NCBI RefSeq assembly: GCF_037975245.1
Contig: NC_092580.1
Span: 25,278,501 to 25,342,500, forward strand
Source of the DNA: Apostichopus japonicus
Taxonomy: Eukaryota > Echinodermata > Holothuroidea > Aspidochirotida > Stichopodidae
DNA: 64,000 nt
Direction of reading: 5' to 3'
Positions 1 through 10,200 of the stretch are shown here, one piece after another. The notes below the pieces were generated by a model, which was given only the letters and a program-made list of their open reading frames with translations, made no database searches and had not been told where the DNA came from. Made by a program: the position numbers and the translations under genes. The stretch's first letter is position 1, and each line of letters begins with the position of its first letter.

Positions 1-2026
1 CTTTGAGAAGGCCTTCGACAAATTAGACTGGGGCTTTGTTCAGGATACGCTTGCTTTTTTTAATTTCGGTCCCGATCTGAAGCAATGGATCTCCACTTTT
101 TACAGAAACGTAGTACGTGTATAACTAATAATGGCTTTATATCTGAATATTTTAATATTTCTCGTGGGGTGAGGCAAGGGTGCCCACTTAGCCCTTATTT
201 ATTTATCATTTGTAGTGAAATTTTCACCAGTATGGTAAAATTAAATAGGGCCATCAACGGTATTAGAGTCGGTACTAACGAATTCAAAATTTCCCAATAT
301 GCCGATGATAGTGTAATAATAACTGATGGTAGCAGAAACACTTTTAATGAAGTCATCACAGTATTATCAACTTTTTCTAAGTGCTCAGGATTGCAGGTTA
401 ATATGAGTAAGTCGTACTTTTTTCTAATGGGGTCCCTAGTCCCCAATTACCCGGGTTATTTCAATGAATTTAATTTTCGTATTACACATGGTCCGGTCAA
501 CTATCTTGGTATTAATTTCACGCATCACGCGGAAGACTTCTTCAAGTTAAATTACTTGCCAAAGCTATCTCGTATAAAGAATCTTATTCACCAATGGTCG
601 AAGCGAGATTTAACTCCTATAGGCAAAATTATTATTATTAAAACTTTCGCAGTGTCCCAATTGGTGTATATCCTTACAGTTTTGCCGTCTCCTCCTGTGA
701 ATTTTCTTCAAGAGATAAATAGGTTGTTTCATAAATTTATCTGGGATGATAAGCCAGACAAAATACGGAGAAGCGTTCTCTTAAATAATAAACAAGATGG
801 TGGGCTACGTATGATTGACGTCGCCTTGTTTGCAACAAGTTTAAAAACATCTTGGGTTAAAATGTATCTAGATGATAATCATAGACCGTGGAAGGATCTG
901 TTTGATTACTGCTTGAAGGCCCATGGCTGTAGGTTCTTGTTTAATTGTAATTTTCAGAACACAGATGTTAATGATATTTCAAATGTATTTGTAAAAGAGG
1001 TCTGTCAAGCTTGGGCTCATTACAATTACAATATTCCTGTAGGTAATTATGGCAATCAAATAATCCTAAATAATTCTTTTATCAAGATTGATAAACAGAT
1101 CATTTACAATGAAAGACTTTTTAGAGCCGGTGCGTACTATGTTAGTAATTTTTTTAATGAGGATGGTACCATACTACAGTATAGGGACTTCATGGAAAAG
1201 CACGACATTGAACATATTTCCTATCTTAATTACTTTAGTATTGTTTCTGCAATCCCGAGGTATTGAAGAAATAATTTGGGTGATGATGCTAATTTAAATA
1301 TTAATGGTCAACGTATGACAAAGTTCATATTCGCACCGAAAAGCAATAGATGTGTATACGAGAACTTAGTTAAAGATAAGGTTACTACCCCTAGGGCAAA
1401 ACTAAAATGGGAAGAAAAATATCGCACAGTCGACTGGAATTGGCAACGAATATTTTCTTTAATATATACGGCTGTCAGGGATCCCAAAATTCGGTATTTT
1501 CAGTTCCGATTCTTGCTTCGAATTCTTGGTGTTAATCAGTACATGCATAGAATCGGAATTGCTAACACCCCAACTTGTAGTTTTTGCAACAATTTTGATG
1601 AGACTCTGGAGCATTTATTTTGGTTTTGCAATTATGTTGATTCATTTTGGAAGGAGGTTGTTAGAAAATGGTGGAAATGTAGTTTTGAGCTTTCTCCCTA
1701 TATTATATCTTTCGGATGTATCAATGATGAATTAAACCCGATAAATTTCTTAATTTTCAATGCCAAATATTATATTTTCTCTTGTAAGGTACAGAACAAG
1801 ATTCCGACAGCTGAGGAATTTTCAGTGAAATTTCGATTTCAATTATCAGTTGAAAAGTTTCTTCTGCAAAAAGAGAAAAAGGAGCATAAATTGATTAAGT
1901 TCGATAATTGTTTTGAACATTTTTAGAAGCATGTATTGTATTGGAGTATTACAATTTGATATAAAGGTGCTGTGACACCGTGCTGTTTTATATTGTGTTG
2001 AGAAGAGAAATAAATTACGGATGGAA

Positions 2027-2058
<32 letters not shown>

Positions 2059-2062
2059 TATG
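1..2062 (+). mobile_element. LINE (L1/Tx1-like) retrotransposon, 5'-truncated by the window edge
   Basis: The 3' part of a non-LTR retrotransposon: reverse transcriptase fingers/palm, C-terminal region, a roughly 110-bp 3' untranslated tail (1927-2035) and then an A-rich and (TA)n end (2028-2062). The order RT, long linker, then a Cys/His knuckle near the C terminus is that of L1/Tx1-type ORF2. The 5' part, including any endonuclease, lies outside the window. No target duplication could be fixed because the left end is missing. Confidence 0.85.
2..1926 (+). pseudogene. LINE ORF2 reverse transcriptase fragment, two lesions
   Basis: Would copy LINE RNA into DNA at the target site. Visible motifs are FEKAFDKLDW (nt 2-31, first catalytic Asp region), GVRQGCPLSPYLF (near nt 170-205), the catalytic YADDS box (near 298-312) and a C-terminal knuckle CSFCNN-x7-H-x4-C (near 1576-1635). 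Two lesions are visible. A frameshift lies between about nt 111 and 121: the reading frame of the FEKAFD segment ends at a TAA there, and the rest continues one frame over. An in-frame TGA at 1264-1266 comes next, after which the same frame stays open to the TAG at 1924-1926. The copy is therefore dead, but recent enough to have only two visible breaks in 1.9 kb. Confidence 0.87.
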
Positions 2063-2240
2063 TTATATATCATTGCATAGAGGCAGATCTAATGATTAAG
2101 TAGACGGTTAAACAAAGTCTTAATATAACAAACCGGTACGTATCTACCTTTGCGGAACCATATGCAAAGTGTTATGAAGAAGTAAGGAAGAATAAATGAG
2201 AAAGCATAAAAAAAAAATAAAAAAAAATAATAATAATATC

Positions 2241-2320
<80 letters not shown>
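2241..2320. repeat. (GAT)n microsatellite, about 26 units
   Basis: Nearly perfect trinucleotide run preceded by an A-rich (TAA)n stretch. Read on the minus strand it gives a poly-histidine ORF, which is an artefact of the repeat rather than a gene. Confidence 0.95.
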
Positions 2321-2321
<1 letters not shown>

Positions 2322-2602
2322 TTGATGATATACCTGCGGCCTTAGGGCGCTTTACTAGAAGCAAAATGAGTACAAAAATACAGCAAATAAGAACAAACAA
2401 CAACATATCATCGATATAGCAGAGAAATAAAATATGACACATAATAAACAAACAAGGTAAATCTGCATTAGAAAATATAATGGAATTTTCGGAACATTTT
2501 CAGCATAACATGGCAGTAGAATGGAAAATATGACACGAAGAAAGTGTGTCGTTATATAAATACGAGTGGCAGTAGTGGAACAACTAACGAATAAACCAGG
2601 AC

Positions 2603-2948
2603 CAGTGGCGGGGCGTCCATACAGTCAGGGGGCGGATGCCCCCCCCCCCCTGACGGACTCAAATGGACTGCTGGCGCCCTTTTCAGCTTCTTACCACTTT
2701 TTACTTATTCGCGATTATTGACTTTTTTATTGCGCCCTCATCTACCTATTGACATTTGTCACATTTTGTTGGCGATGAGACCTATTTATTCATCTTTTAT
2801 CTGCAAATTAGCAAGGCCAGGAAAGATCATTTCCGGCGATCTATGGAGTATCTTTACTCAAAAAAATTATGTCCGCTTAGATAGTGTCGAAAGCGCCCCT
2901 ACAGACCATTGTCGCCCCCCTTGACCAATACCCCTAGCTCCGCCACTG
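2603..2948. mobile_element. Short non-autonomous hAT-type element (MITE), 346 bp
   Basis: Begins CAGTGGCGGGGCG and ends CTCCGCCACTG, giving inverted termini of the form CAGTGGCGG(A/G)GC. It is flanked by a perfect 8-bp direct repeat ACCAGGAC (2595-2602 and 2949-2956). An 8-bp duplication with CAGTGGCG-type ends fits the hAT superfamily. The interior contains a run of ten or more C and no long reading frame, so it would depend on a transposase encoded elsewhere. Confidence 0.85.
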
Positions 2949-2956
2949 ACCAGGAC

Positions 2957-3944
2957 TATATAGAAAGCGGATTAAGGAACAAAGAAGAGAAAAAAATGCA
3001 TTATATTTGTGTGTGGAACTGAACAACATGAGACACCATAACATAAATGGAAACTCCAAGGATAATTGTTGACCCCGCTGAATAACCTATTAATGTTGGT
3101 TCCTATTTCGAGATTTGGGTCCAATGAGTGTTTTAACGCCTATGCTTAAGTCATAGCAATAAACAAACATATATCTATGAATATTATTTGTGTCCAATGT
3201 ACAGTTTTCGTGGTTGTCCAACGGGGAATGACATTCACTTTGTTGCTGGAAAATAAAACACATGTAAAAAAAATATTCAATAACCAAATTACCAAATGAA
3301 GAGTAATCATGTCTATTGTACACTTTTCCTGTATTGGCCAGTATGTTTTGCCTGATAACTTCATACATTACGTGCATTGCGGTAACATTCACTATCATAA
3401 TATAAACAGACATAATATGTATTAATGTAGGTCATGCTTTCCTTTTATGTGTGACATACGATATAATACATCACCTCACAGTAATTGGTAGTAGATTTAG
3501 TTTTGTTCTTCGATCTTAAAACGCGTGAGAAGTGCCTAGTGGAAATATTATAAGTTTAACAAACAGTCCATTGTATCAATTCCCCAGAAAAAGACCGTAA
3601 TCAATACTTATAAAAGATATATTACTGAATTAAAACTCTTGTAGGCTGATACTAATATTATACTACATATTGTCATCAAAATGCCTACCATTGTCATTTC
3701 TCAGTTTATATCTCCTAATCAGAGTTGGTTATGAACAAAACCTATATTTGAAGCATAATATATTCTAAGTTCACATCCTGAGCAATTAAATATCGATTTA
3801 AAGTTTTGCTCAGACTTATGTAGGGCTTACCCAGCCGCGTTTTGGATATTGCGTCTGGACCTTAGATATAGCTGTAGACATAACAAATCACATAACAAGG
3901 ACTTTCAAGTTTAACAATCTTTACTGCGCAGGCTAACAACTTAC
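2957..3944. other. No gene recognised
   Basis: AT-rich sequence. Short ORFs on the minus strand near 3090-3413 have no recognisable domain and no convincing flanking splice sites. It precedes the 3' side of the minus-strand Ig exon. Confidence 0.5.
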
Positions 3945-4268
3945 CGACGATAAATATTGCAATGTTTTCTTGCGACGATGATTCGTCTGAATGAAGAACA
4001 GCTATTTTGTATATGCCTTCGTGCTTCACATCTGTCCTTTTTATGACCATTGAACCATCATCTTGTATGTCATACTCTCCTGAGTCATATCCACTTCCAC
4101 GTTTTTGTAAGGATTCCCCATCAAATCGCAAGGAAGATTTTCCTGCTCCGTTAAAATAACGCCTGACAGTAAGGAAGGATCATTCATACTTACAAGATAT
4201 AACAGCTGTAATATCGTAATGCAAGAAGTAGTTTTCCTTACAGACAAGTTTATTATTAGCGTCCGCCC
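3945..4268 (-). pseudogene. Isolated V-type immunoglobulin-like exon with one in-frame stop
   Basis: A 324-nt phase 1-1 exon between a TTTCCAG acceptor and a GTAAGT donor, the usual design of an Ig-domain exon. It reads through an Ig fold: first Cys in AVISCKYE, then the segment FLTVRRYFNGAG, a DGSMVIKRTDVKHEGIYKI strand in the position of the second-Cys strand, and a final ENIAIFIVG strand. A TGA at 4182-4180 falls exactly where a Trp would be expected after CKYE (TGG to TGA). Otherwise the frame is open for all 107 codons. The usual D-x-G-x-Y-x-C ends as HEGIYKI, so the second Cys is absent. No partner exons were recognised on this strand. It is best read as a decaying exon of a receptor related to the plus-strand gene at 7.2 kb, or as a single error in an otherwise live exon. 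Confidence 0.7.
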
Positions 4269-4375
4269 CTGGAAAAGAAATTAAATATCCATTTTATGTA
4301 CGGAGCGTTCACCGGATACACACAGTAATAACACACACATGTAAAAGCAAAATGGAAAATTTTTAGTACTTTGAC

Positions 4376-4620
4376 ATTAGACAACGTTGAAGGTGAAATA
4401 GTAAACGATATTTATCAATAAGTGGCTTTAGGAAAGTCAGTGTCGGAAACTTCTCTTGCTTTATCAACGGGTAATTGATATCCAGATATATGCTTGTTGT
4501 GTATGGTAAGAAAACTTTTATTATATTTATGCATTCTCAAACTTAACAATTGTCTATAACTGAATTATTATATTTTCATGGCTAAGCCTAATTCATCATC
4601 AACTGTCTGTGGATTTATTC
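4376..4620 (+). pseudogene. Relic of the receptor's first Ig exon (3' half plus intron start)
   Basis: About 245 bp aligns by eye with 7829-8120: GACAACGTTGAAGGTGAAATAG, a GGCTTTAGGAAAGTCAGTGTCGGAAAC block, an ATGGTAAGAAAAC donor region and the following intron text including ATGGCTAAG. The TACTCCTGC cysteine strand has become TTCTCTTGC, and a deletion shifts the frame. It is therefore a dead partial copy of the first Ig exon of the receptor gene starting at 7180. Confidence 0.75.
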
Positions 4621-4621
4621 A

Positions 4622-5013
4622 CTGATAACAGTCACAACGACAGTCGTAGGAGATTTATAGTGCAAGGAATCAATAGAGGGAACAACAAACCATGTGTTGT
4701 TATGGCCAATTGAAACTAACCATCCGTTATCATTTCATGCTTCTGCAAGGTGCAATCCTTAACATTGATTGTAATTAATGATTGTCAAGACAGTTTTCTC
4801 AATTCTCAATCAACTCCAGGTTCACATTGACATCTCCTGGAAACCTGATCAGTTTCGTTCTCCATTACGTTGTATGAAATGGGCTGATATATCGAACTAG
4901 CTTGTTGTTACCGGTAAGAGTTTCAAAGCTTCTGTTTGCACCATTAACTCAGTTGATCCTTGAACATCTGAACTTTGCACGATTGTGAACAACTAGATTA
5001 CTATCAGATCCGG

Positions 5014-5109
<96 letters not shown>

Positions 5110-5181
5110 TGTAATAATAATAACAGTAACAACGACAGTCGTAGGAGATTCATAGTGCAAGGAATCAATAGAGGGAACAAC
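4622..5181. repeat. Direct repeat of about 65 bp, 0.5 kb apart
   Basis: 4622-4687 and 5119-5181 both read GATAACAGT/AACAGTAAC followed by ACGACAGTCGTAGGAGATT, ATAGTGCAAGGAATCAATAG and AGGGAACAACA. Only a few positions differ. The second copy directly abuts a (TA)n(TAA)n tract, which suggests spread with the microsatellite. Confidence 0.8.
5014..5109. repeat. (TA)n followed by (TAA)n microsatellite
   Basis: About 36 TA units run into eight TAA units. ORFs called across it (Tyr-Ile repeats) are artefacts. Confidence 0.95.
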
Positions 5182-5229
5182 ATGTGAAACCATATAGTTC
5201 TATAATTATTACTATAAATAACGGGCTAT

Positions 5230-5470
5230 TATGTCTAGCTTACTCCCCCAGAGCTTATTTAGTAACGTATAAAATTCAGTTACCAGTTGGAGCAGTATAT
5301 TGAGACACCATATCATGTCGCAACATATCATATAGACCTAGCTAAGATTACGCAATGAAAGTTCAACTTCTAACCAAAGCCATGCATGGTAGGTATATTG
5401 ATATTTAAAGTTATCTGACAAAACTCTGTCAATACTAAGATATTTGTTTTACTATTTAGTGTTATTGCAT
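5230..5470 (+). pseudogene. Relic of the receptor's signal-peptide exon
   Basis: Aligns with 7100-7320 of the living gene: shared text includes GAGACACCATATCATGT, ACCTAGCTAAGATTACGC, then ATGAA(A/G)GTTC and GCCAT(G/A)CATGGTAGGT. The ATG is at 5355-5357 and the copied donor follows 5388. The 5' half of the hydrophobic core has been deleted, leaving only MKVQLLTKAMHG, too short for a signal peptide. With the Ig relic at 4376 it shows at least one earlier copy of the receptor's 5' end. Confidence 0.75.
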
Positions 5471-7179
5471 GCTTCAGTTTTGAAACAAAACTTTTCCCTA
5501 TTATAAATTTGTTTTACCTTGTATGAAATGACTTTCCATTTTCTTTGATTTAAATGTTCAATCCCTTCTGTACAGCTCAACAAAAGTTTATTTCAATTCG
5601 CAATCTTATATTCTGTAGGTATACTGTCATCTTCCTTGCTGATTTATGTCGTCCCAGTGATATATAATAGAGTTTCTGTAAAATATGTTTCCACAGCTTT
5701 TGTTGATACACAATAAGTAATGATATGCTGACCCATTAGCATCATGCTTTTCCAGCATAGGTGTTTTTCTATATTGTTGATTTAAGTTATGATTACTCTG
5801 CTCATTGAGATGATTACCGTTTTAAATAGTTTTATTTTCATCATGTTGTTATAGTGTTTTGAACAGGGCTTTTAAACATAACTATATGCATCATTTATTG
5901 TGACTACCCTTATTTTTTTGTTAAAATATTTACTTCGAAACATTTATTTTATCTTTACTTGTTTATTTGGTCTTTCTAAGGGCTACTGGAATGCTATAGA
6001 TAAGAGTGTTATCAAATAAATCTTGCAATACTGTTGACTCCTACCTCAATATCTGTTGATAGAGACCAATTTCCCGTGTAAATTCACATCCCATCGTCCC
6101 CTGTCCATCCCAACTCTCCCCATCCTCTCTGCATCTGGACATGTTAACATATTTGTAGATAAGAAGCTTTTGACCCTTCAGATGTAATTTCAGCCATAGG
6201 CTTGCAAATCACATGCAGCAATTACCGCCTTAATCAATCAAATAATGACATCAGCATTCTGCCAATGTTATCACTGATCACGTACTTTTCATACTGAAGT
6301 CATCTCTTATGTAATGCGTATTCATTATAAGGCCGTTCTTTGACGACGTATATGTAAAATATGCATATATTTCTATAACGTAGTTGATCGTGTCTATTTT
6401 GTACACCTGTCCGAGGCCCCTTTGTGTATCCTGTAGCTCCAACAACTTCAAATGAAGAGGATCAAATCATCAGTCTTACCATTATGAACGGTCGTATTCA
6501 TTTCGTGGAACGATACCGCAGAAATTCAAAATTTGCATGACGCCATTGAGCCTAGACATAATAGGGGTCGTGAGGTCAGATTCCGCACTGTCCAAAGCAG
6601 TTTGTATCAATCTTCCATACATCCTCCAGAAACACCATGGAGATTGTTCGACTAGAAAAGGGTTTATGTTTGTTAATAAAAAGGGGTGCTGGACTCAAAT
6701 CAGCCGGCTAAGTTTGTTTCGAGAAAATGCAAGTTTTCTTTCTATATAGCATTTTCCAACTTACTAGCCGCGATAATCTATTTGCATTTAGCGATGGCCT
6801 CATCGAAATCGTATCATTGAATTAGCTATTTGTGATTCTGTAGATGACCAGATCGAAATCGCAGATTTCAGTTTTGTGTATCGAGCATTCTCTCCTATAG
6901 TAAGGACGAAGTTACCCTCCCCGCTACAATAAGTAGGATATTGCTTAGGCAGTTCAATGCTGCCTAAAAGCAGGAAACAGATTGAACAAACGAAGTTCCT
7001 ATCAAATGAACAAGGAAACGCAGAACACGAAAGCAAAACTTGTTAACAATTAACAAGCTTTATTCGAGTATGGATATCTAGCGCTTTGTTCAGAAACTCA
7101 TAAAAATCAGTATAGAGCAGTACAGTGAGACACCATATCATGTTGCATCATATCATTTACACCTAGCTAAGATTACGCC
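5471..7179. other. Intergenic, upstream of the receptor gene
   Basis: AT-rich sequence without a recognised gene. Short ORFs at 6537-6749 (plus) and 6800-7036 (minus) have no domain and no splice context. The receptor promoter should lie in the last few hundred bases, but no clear core element stands out. Confidence 0.5.
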
Positions 7180-7231
7180 ATGAAGGTTCCATGGAATCTA
7201 ATCGTTCTATTTTTAACTCAAGCCATACATG
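7180..7231 (+). CDS. Receptor exon 1: signal peptide
   Basis: Encodes [18 protein letters not shown], a compact signal peptide with a positive N region and an 11-residue hydrophobic core. The exon ends in phase 1 at a GTAGGT donor. This ATG is chosen because the hydrophobic core follows at once, the phase matches the next exon, and the same ATG is preserved in the relic at 5355. Confidence 0.8.
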
Positions 7232-10200
7232 GTAGGTCTATTGGTATTTATAATTATCTGTCAAAACTGAAGTATTATAATTAGTTTTTACTACTCGGTT
7301 TTATTGCATACCGTATTTTTGAAACCGTTAGGTTCGAATCTTTTATTTGTGTAGGGAGGCCCAAGGTGGCTAATTTCGTATCTTGACTCTATGATATTTT
7401 TTGTAACCTCTGTTTCTAGGGAGCTTTCTGCTTACGTCAACGGCTGTTTTGAGTTTGTTGAGCACGTTTTCCGAATCTATTAATCAAACTAATATTACAA
7501 TGTATCACATTAGGACACCCTCCTAGACTTTTCATCAAACGAAGTAAGTTGTTAATGCTTTTCATCCATATCTTACATTACTTATTCCGAACTATTTTCA
7601 TAGTTATATTAAACACAAATTTTCAATACTTTAACATATCTATAAAATAATATGAACCTTCACATTCCGTTGCCCATTGCTTTACAGGAAGCGTAGGTAC
7701 CTACGTAACGAAGTATGTTGTCCCTGGAGATGAAGTTACAATTACATGCCAAATAGCAGGAAAGCACGTCTGGAGGTTTGAAAATGAAATAATATTGGCC
7801 GACAATTTTCAACCTGATGACGTAGAATTAGACAACGTTGAAGGTGAAATAGTGAACGATGCACTTTCTTATTTATCCATAAATGGCTTCAGGGAATCCA
7901 ATGTCGGAAACTACTCCTGCTTTATGAACGGGCTATTGGTATTCAGGTATATGCTTGATATGAATGGTAAGAAAACGTTATTTGTATGACCCTATTTTTA
8001 TTCTTAGATATGAAACTTGCATTATATATATATATATATATATATATGAGTTCTAAAACTTCACTATTTTCTGTTGACTGAATTATTGTATTGTTTATGG
8101 CTAAGAATAATCCATTCTCGACTATCATGATGTTCTGCGGGCTCCTCCGTCTCTGCAAGAAAAACTTCTTTGGCTTAAATTCTCATGCACATTGGGTTTG
8201 GTGACAATCAGAGATTATTGTGCATCATGTGGTATGTAAATGCCATTAGGATATGATCGTGGTGCGTCATAAGGGCATTTAGTAGCCAAGAACAGCTGTT
8301 TCGGCCAAAACATATATTAATTAATTTTACCATATTATTTGCACTAGCTTTAGTTGGAGGAACATATTTCAGCTTTTTACGTTTTTAGCCGTTATCCCAC
8401 CCTATTGACATGTCCATCGAGTTCTTTACATGTATTCATCACAAAGCAGAAAACTAAGATATTAGACAAGTTTTTTCCCTGCCCAGAGCATTTATTGGTG
8501 ATTAGTTAAGGACTTATGCAGATAATGAGTAGAGTTTTCTCCCACAATTTCCTATTTTCGCATACAGTTCCCCAAATCCCCTAGTTTGAATTGAACCAAT
8601 CAGTGTATAGCTAACATGTTTATTTATGAGCCGTTGCATAAAATAGACTCATTCACAGCAACCCGAAAAAGTCGCGTCGATATCACAGCCACACAATGTA
8701 CATACATAACGTATGGTGATGTAGTACATATTTGTGTATTGTGTTGCTTATGACGCCAGCAAAGTGAAACTTGTTGACACCATTACTCACTGAAGTTCAT
8801 AGAATTTAAATATTCATATTATGGGTGGGGTTTATTACGATCCTAACGGGAAATATCTTTGAGAAAAACAACGTTCAAAGTTGTGAATTTTAGACTTGAA
8901 TATATAACCTACCAAAGTATGTCAGTAAAGCATAGAAAAGTACTCAAAAAGCTGATTTAAACACACCAACAAAGGAGAGGAAGATAGTTTTCGGTGGTTT
9001 CGTCTCCTGGTCAGATGGTGTGACCTTGTCGGTGTAACTCCTATGTCAAAAGCCTTGTTCTTGCCAGCGTTTTTTCAAAGAAATATGTCAATAAATAGAC
9101 ATATATACTTATAGCAAGAAGTTGGTGTCGAGATTTACGTGTTTATTATTCGTTACAGTAAAGAGAGTTGCAGTGAATCATTACCAGGTTGACATAAAAT
9201 ATTTTGTAGTAGAAATTCTGGCACAATGAAATTGCCCATTTTGCCAAGAATTGTTGCCCTTTCTCATAACATGAATAGCAAATCCGTTAGTGCTTAATGA
9301 AACCATTTCTCACATTTTCAGGTTAGTACACAGGTAACGGTCATTAATTAATTCATATTTATATGGTGAGGGCAGTTTACTAACCGACTGTTATTTGTTT
9401 TAGTCTCTAACAGTGTAATTGCCATGTGTGTCTTGCCTGGGGACTCGGTACCTCTGACTTGTAATGTCATTGCTCACTCAACTCAAAATATCAGTTGGTG
9501 GTACAATGACATTCTTGTTCCTTCGGATAACGTGAAATCTGGACACATTGGACTAGAAAACGTGCGCATTGAGGAGCAGTCAAGCGGTGCATCAATGTTA
9601 CTCATCGACCCAATGCTGGTAGCAAATGTGGGTAACTACAGTTGTTTTGTTGAGTCCACCAAACGGAGAACCTTTTTAGTTGACATTAAAGGTAAAGTTA
9701 ATCCCTTGACAAGTAATCAATGTTATTAATGTTTTCCCTATAAGAAAGACAAAGAATTGCATCACACCTGGAAACATTTTTGTAAAATGAAACTTCTCTT
9801 CCGATTAATTCATTATATAATTTATTTTGCACCTGTTTTACGTTTTTCCACAAGATCCTAAGTTGAAACTACAAGTGAAAGGAGAAGATGACATTGAAGT
9901 AGCATACCTAGCAGCTGGAATTTTATTTGAAGTTTCATGTTTCTCCCAATCATTTGGAATCTTAATCAATACAACGATGATAATAGAAGTAACATCTACA
10001 AGTACAAACACCACTTTGGAATTAAGCAAAAGGGAGACTAAAGTAAATGAGAGGCTAACTATTCTTGAACTTGGAAACAATGATGTAGAAGTAGCCATCT
10101 TTTGTAAGAGTTACGACTCTTCAGGGTTCTTATATGGAGAAGAAATGACAAAAAGAAATGTCTATGGTAACAATATTATATTTTGTTTACACCCATTTAC

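Noticed and set aside
2089-2451. ORF with a run of 26 histidines
   Set aside because: It is the minus-strand reading of the (GAT)n microsatellite; no start, splice or domain support.
9838-10098. 86-codon ORF on the minus strand
   Set aside because: Shadow of receptor Ig exon 4 on the opposite strand.
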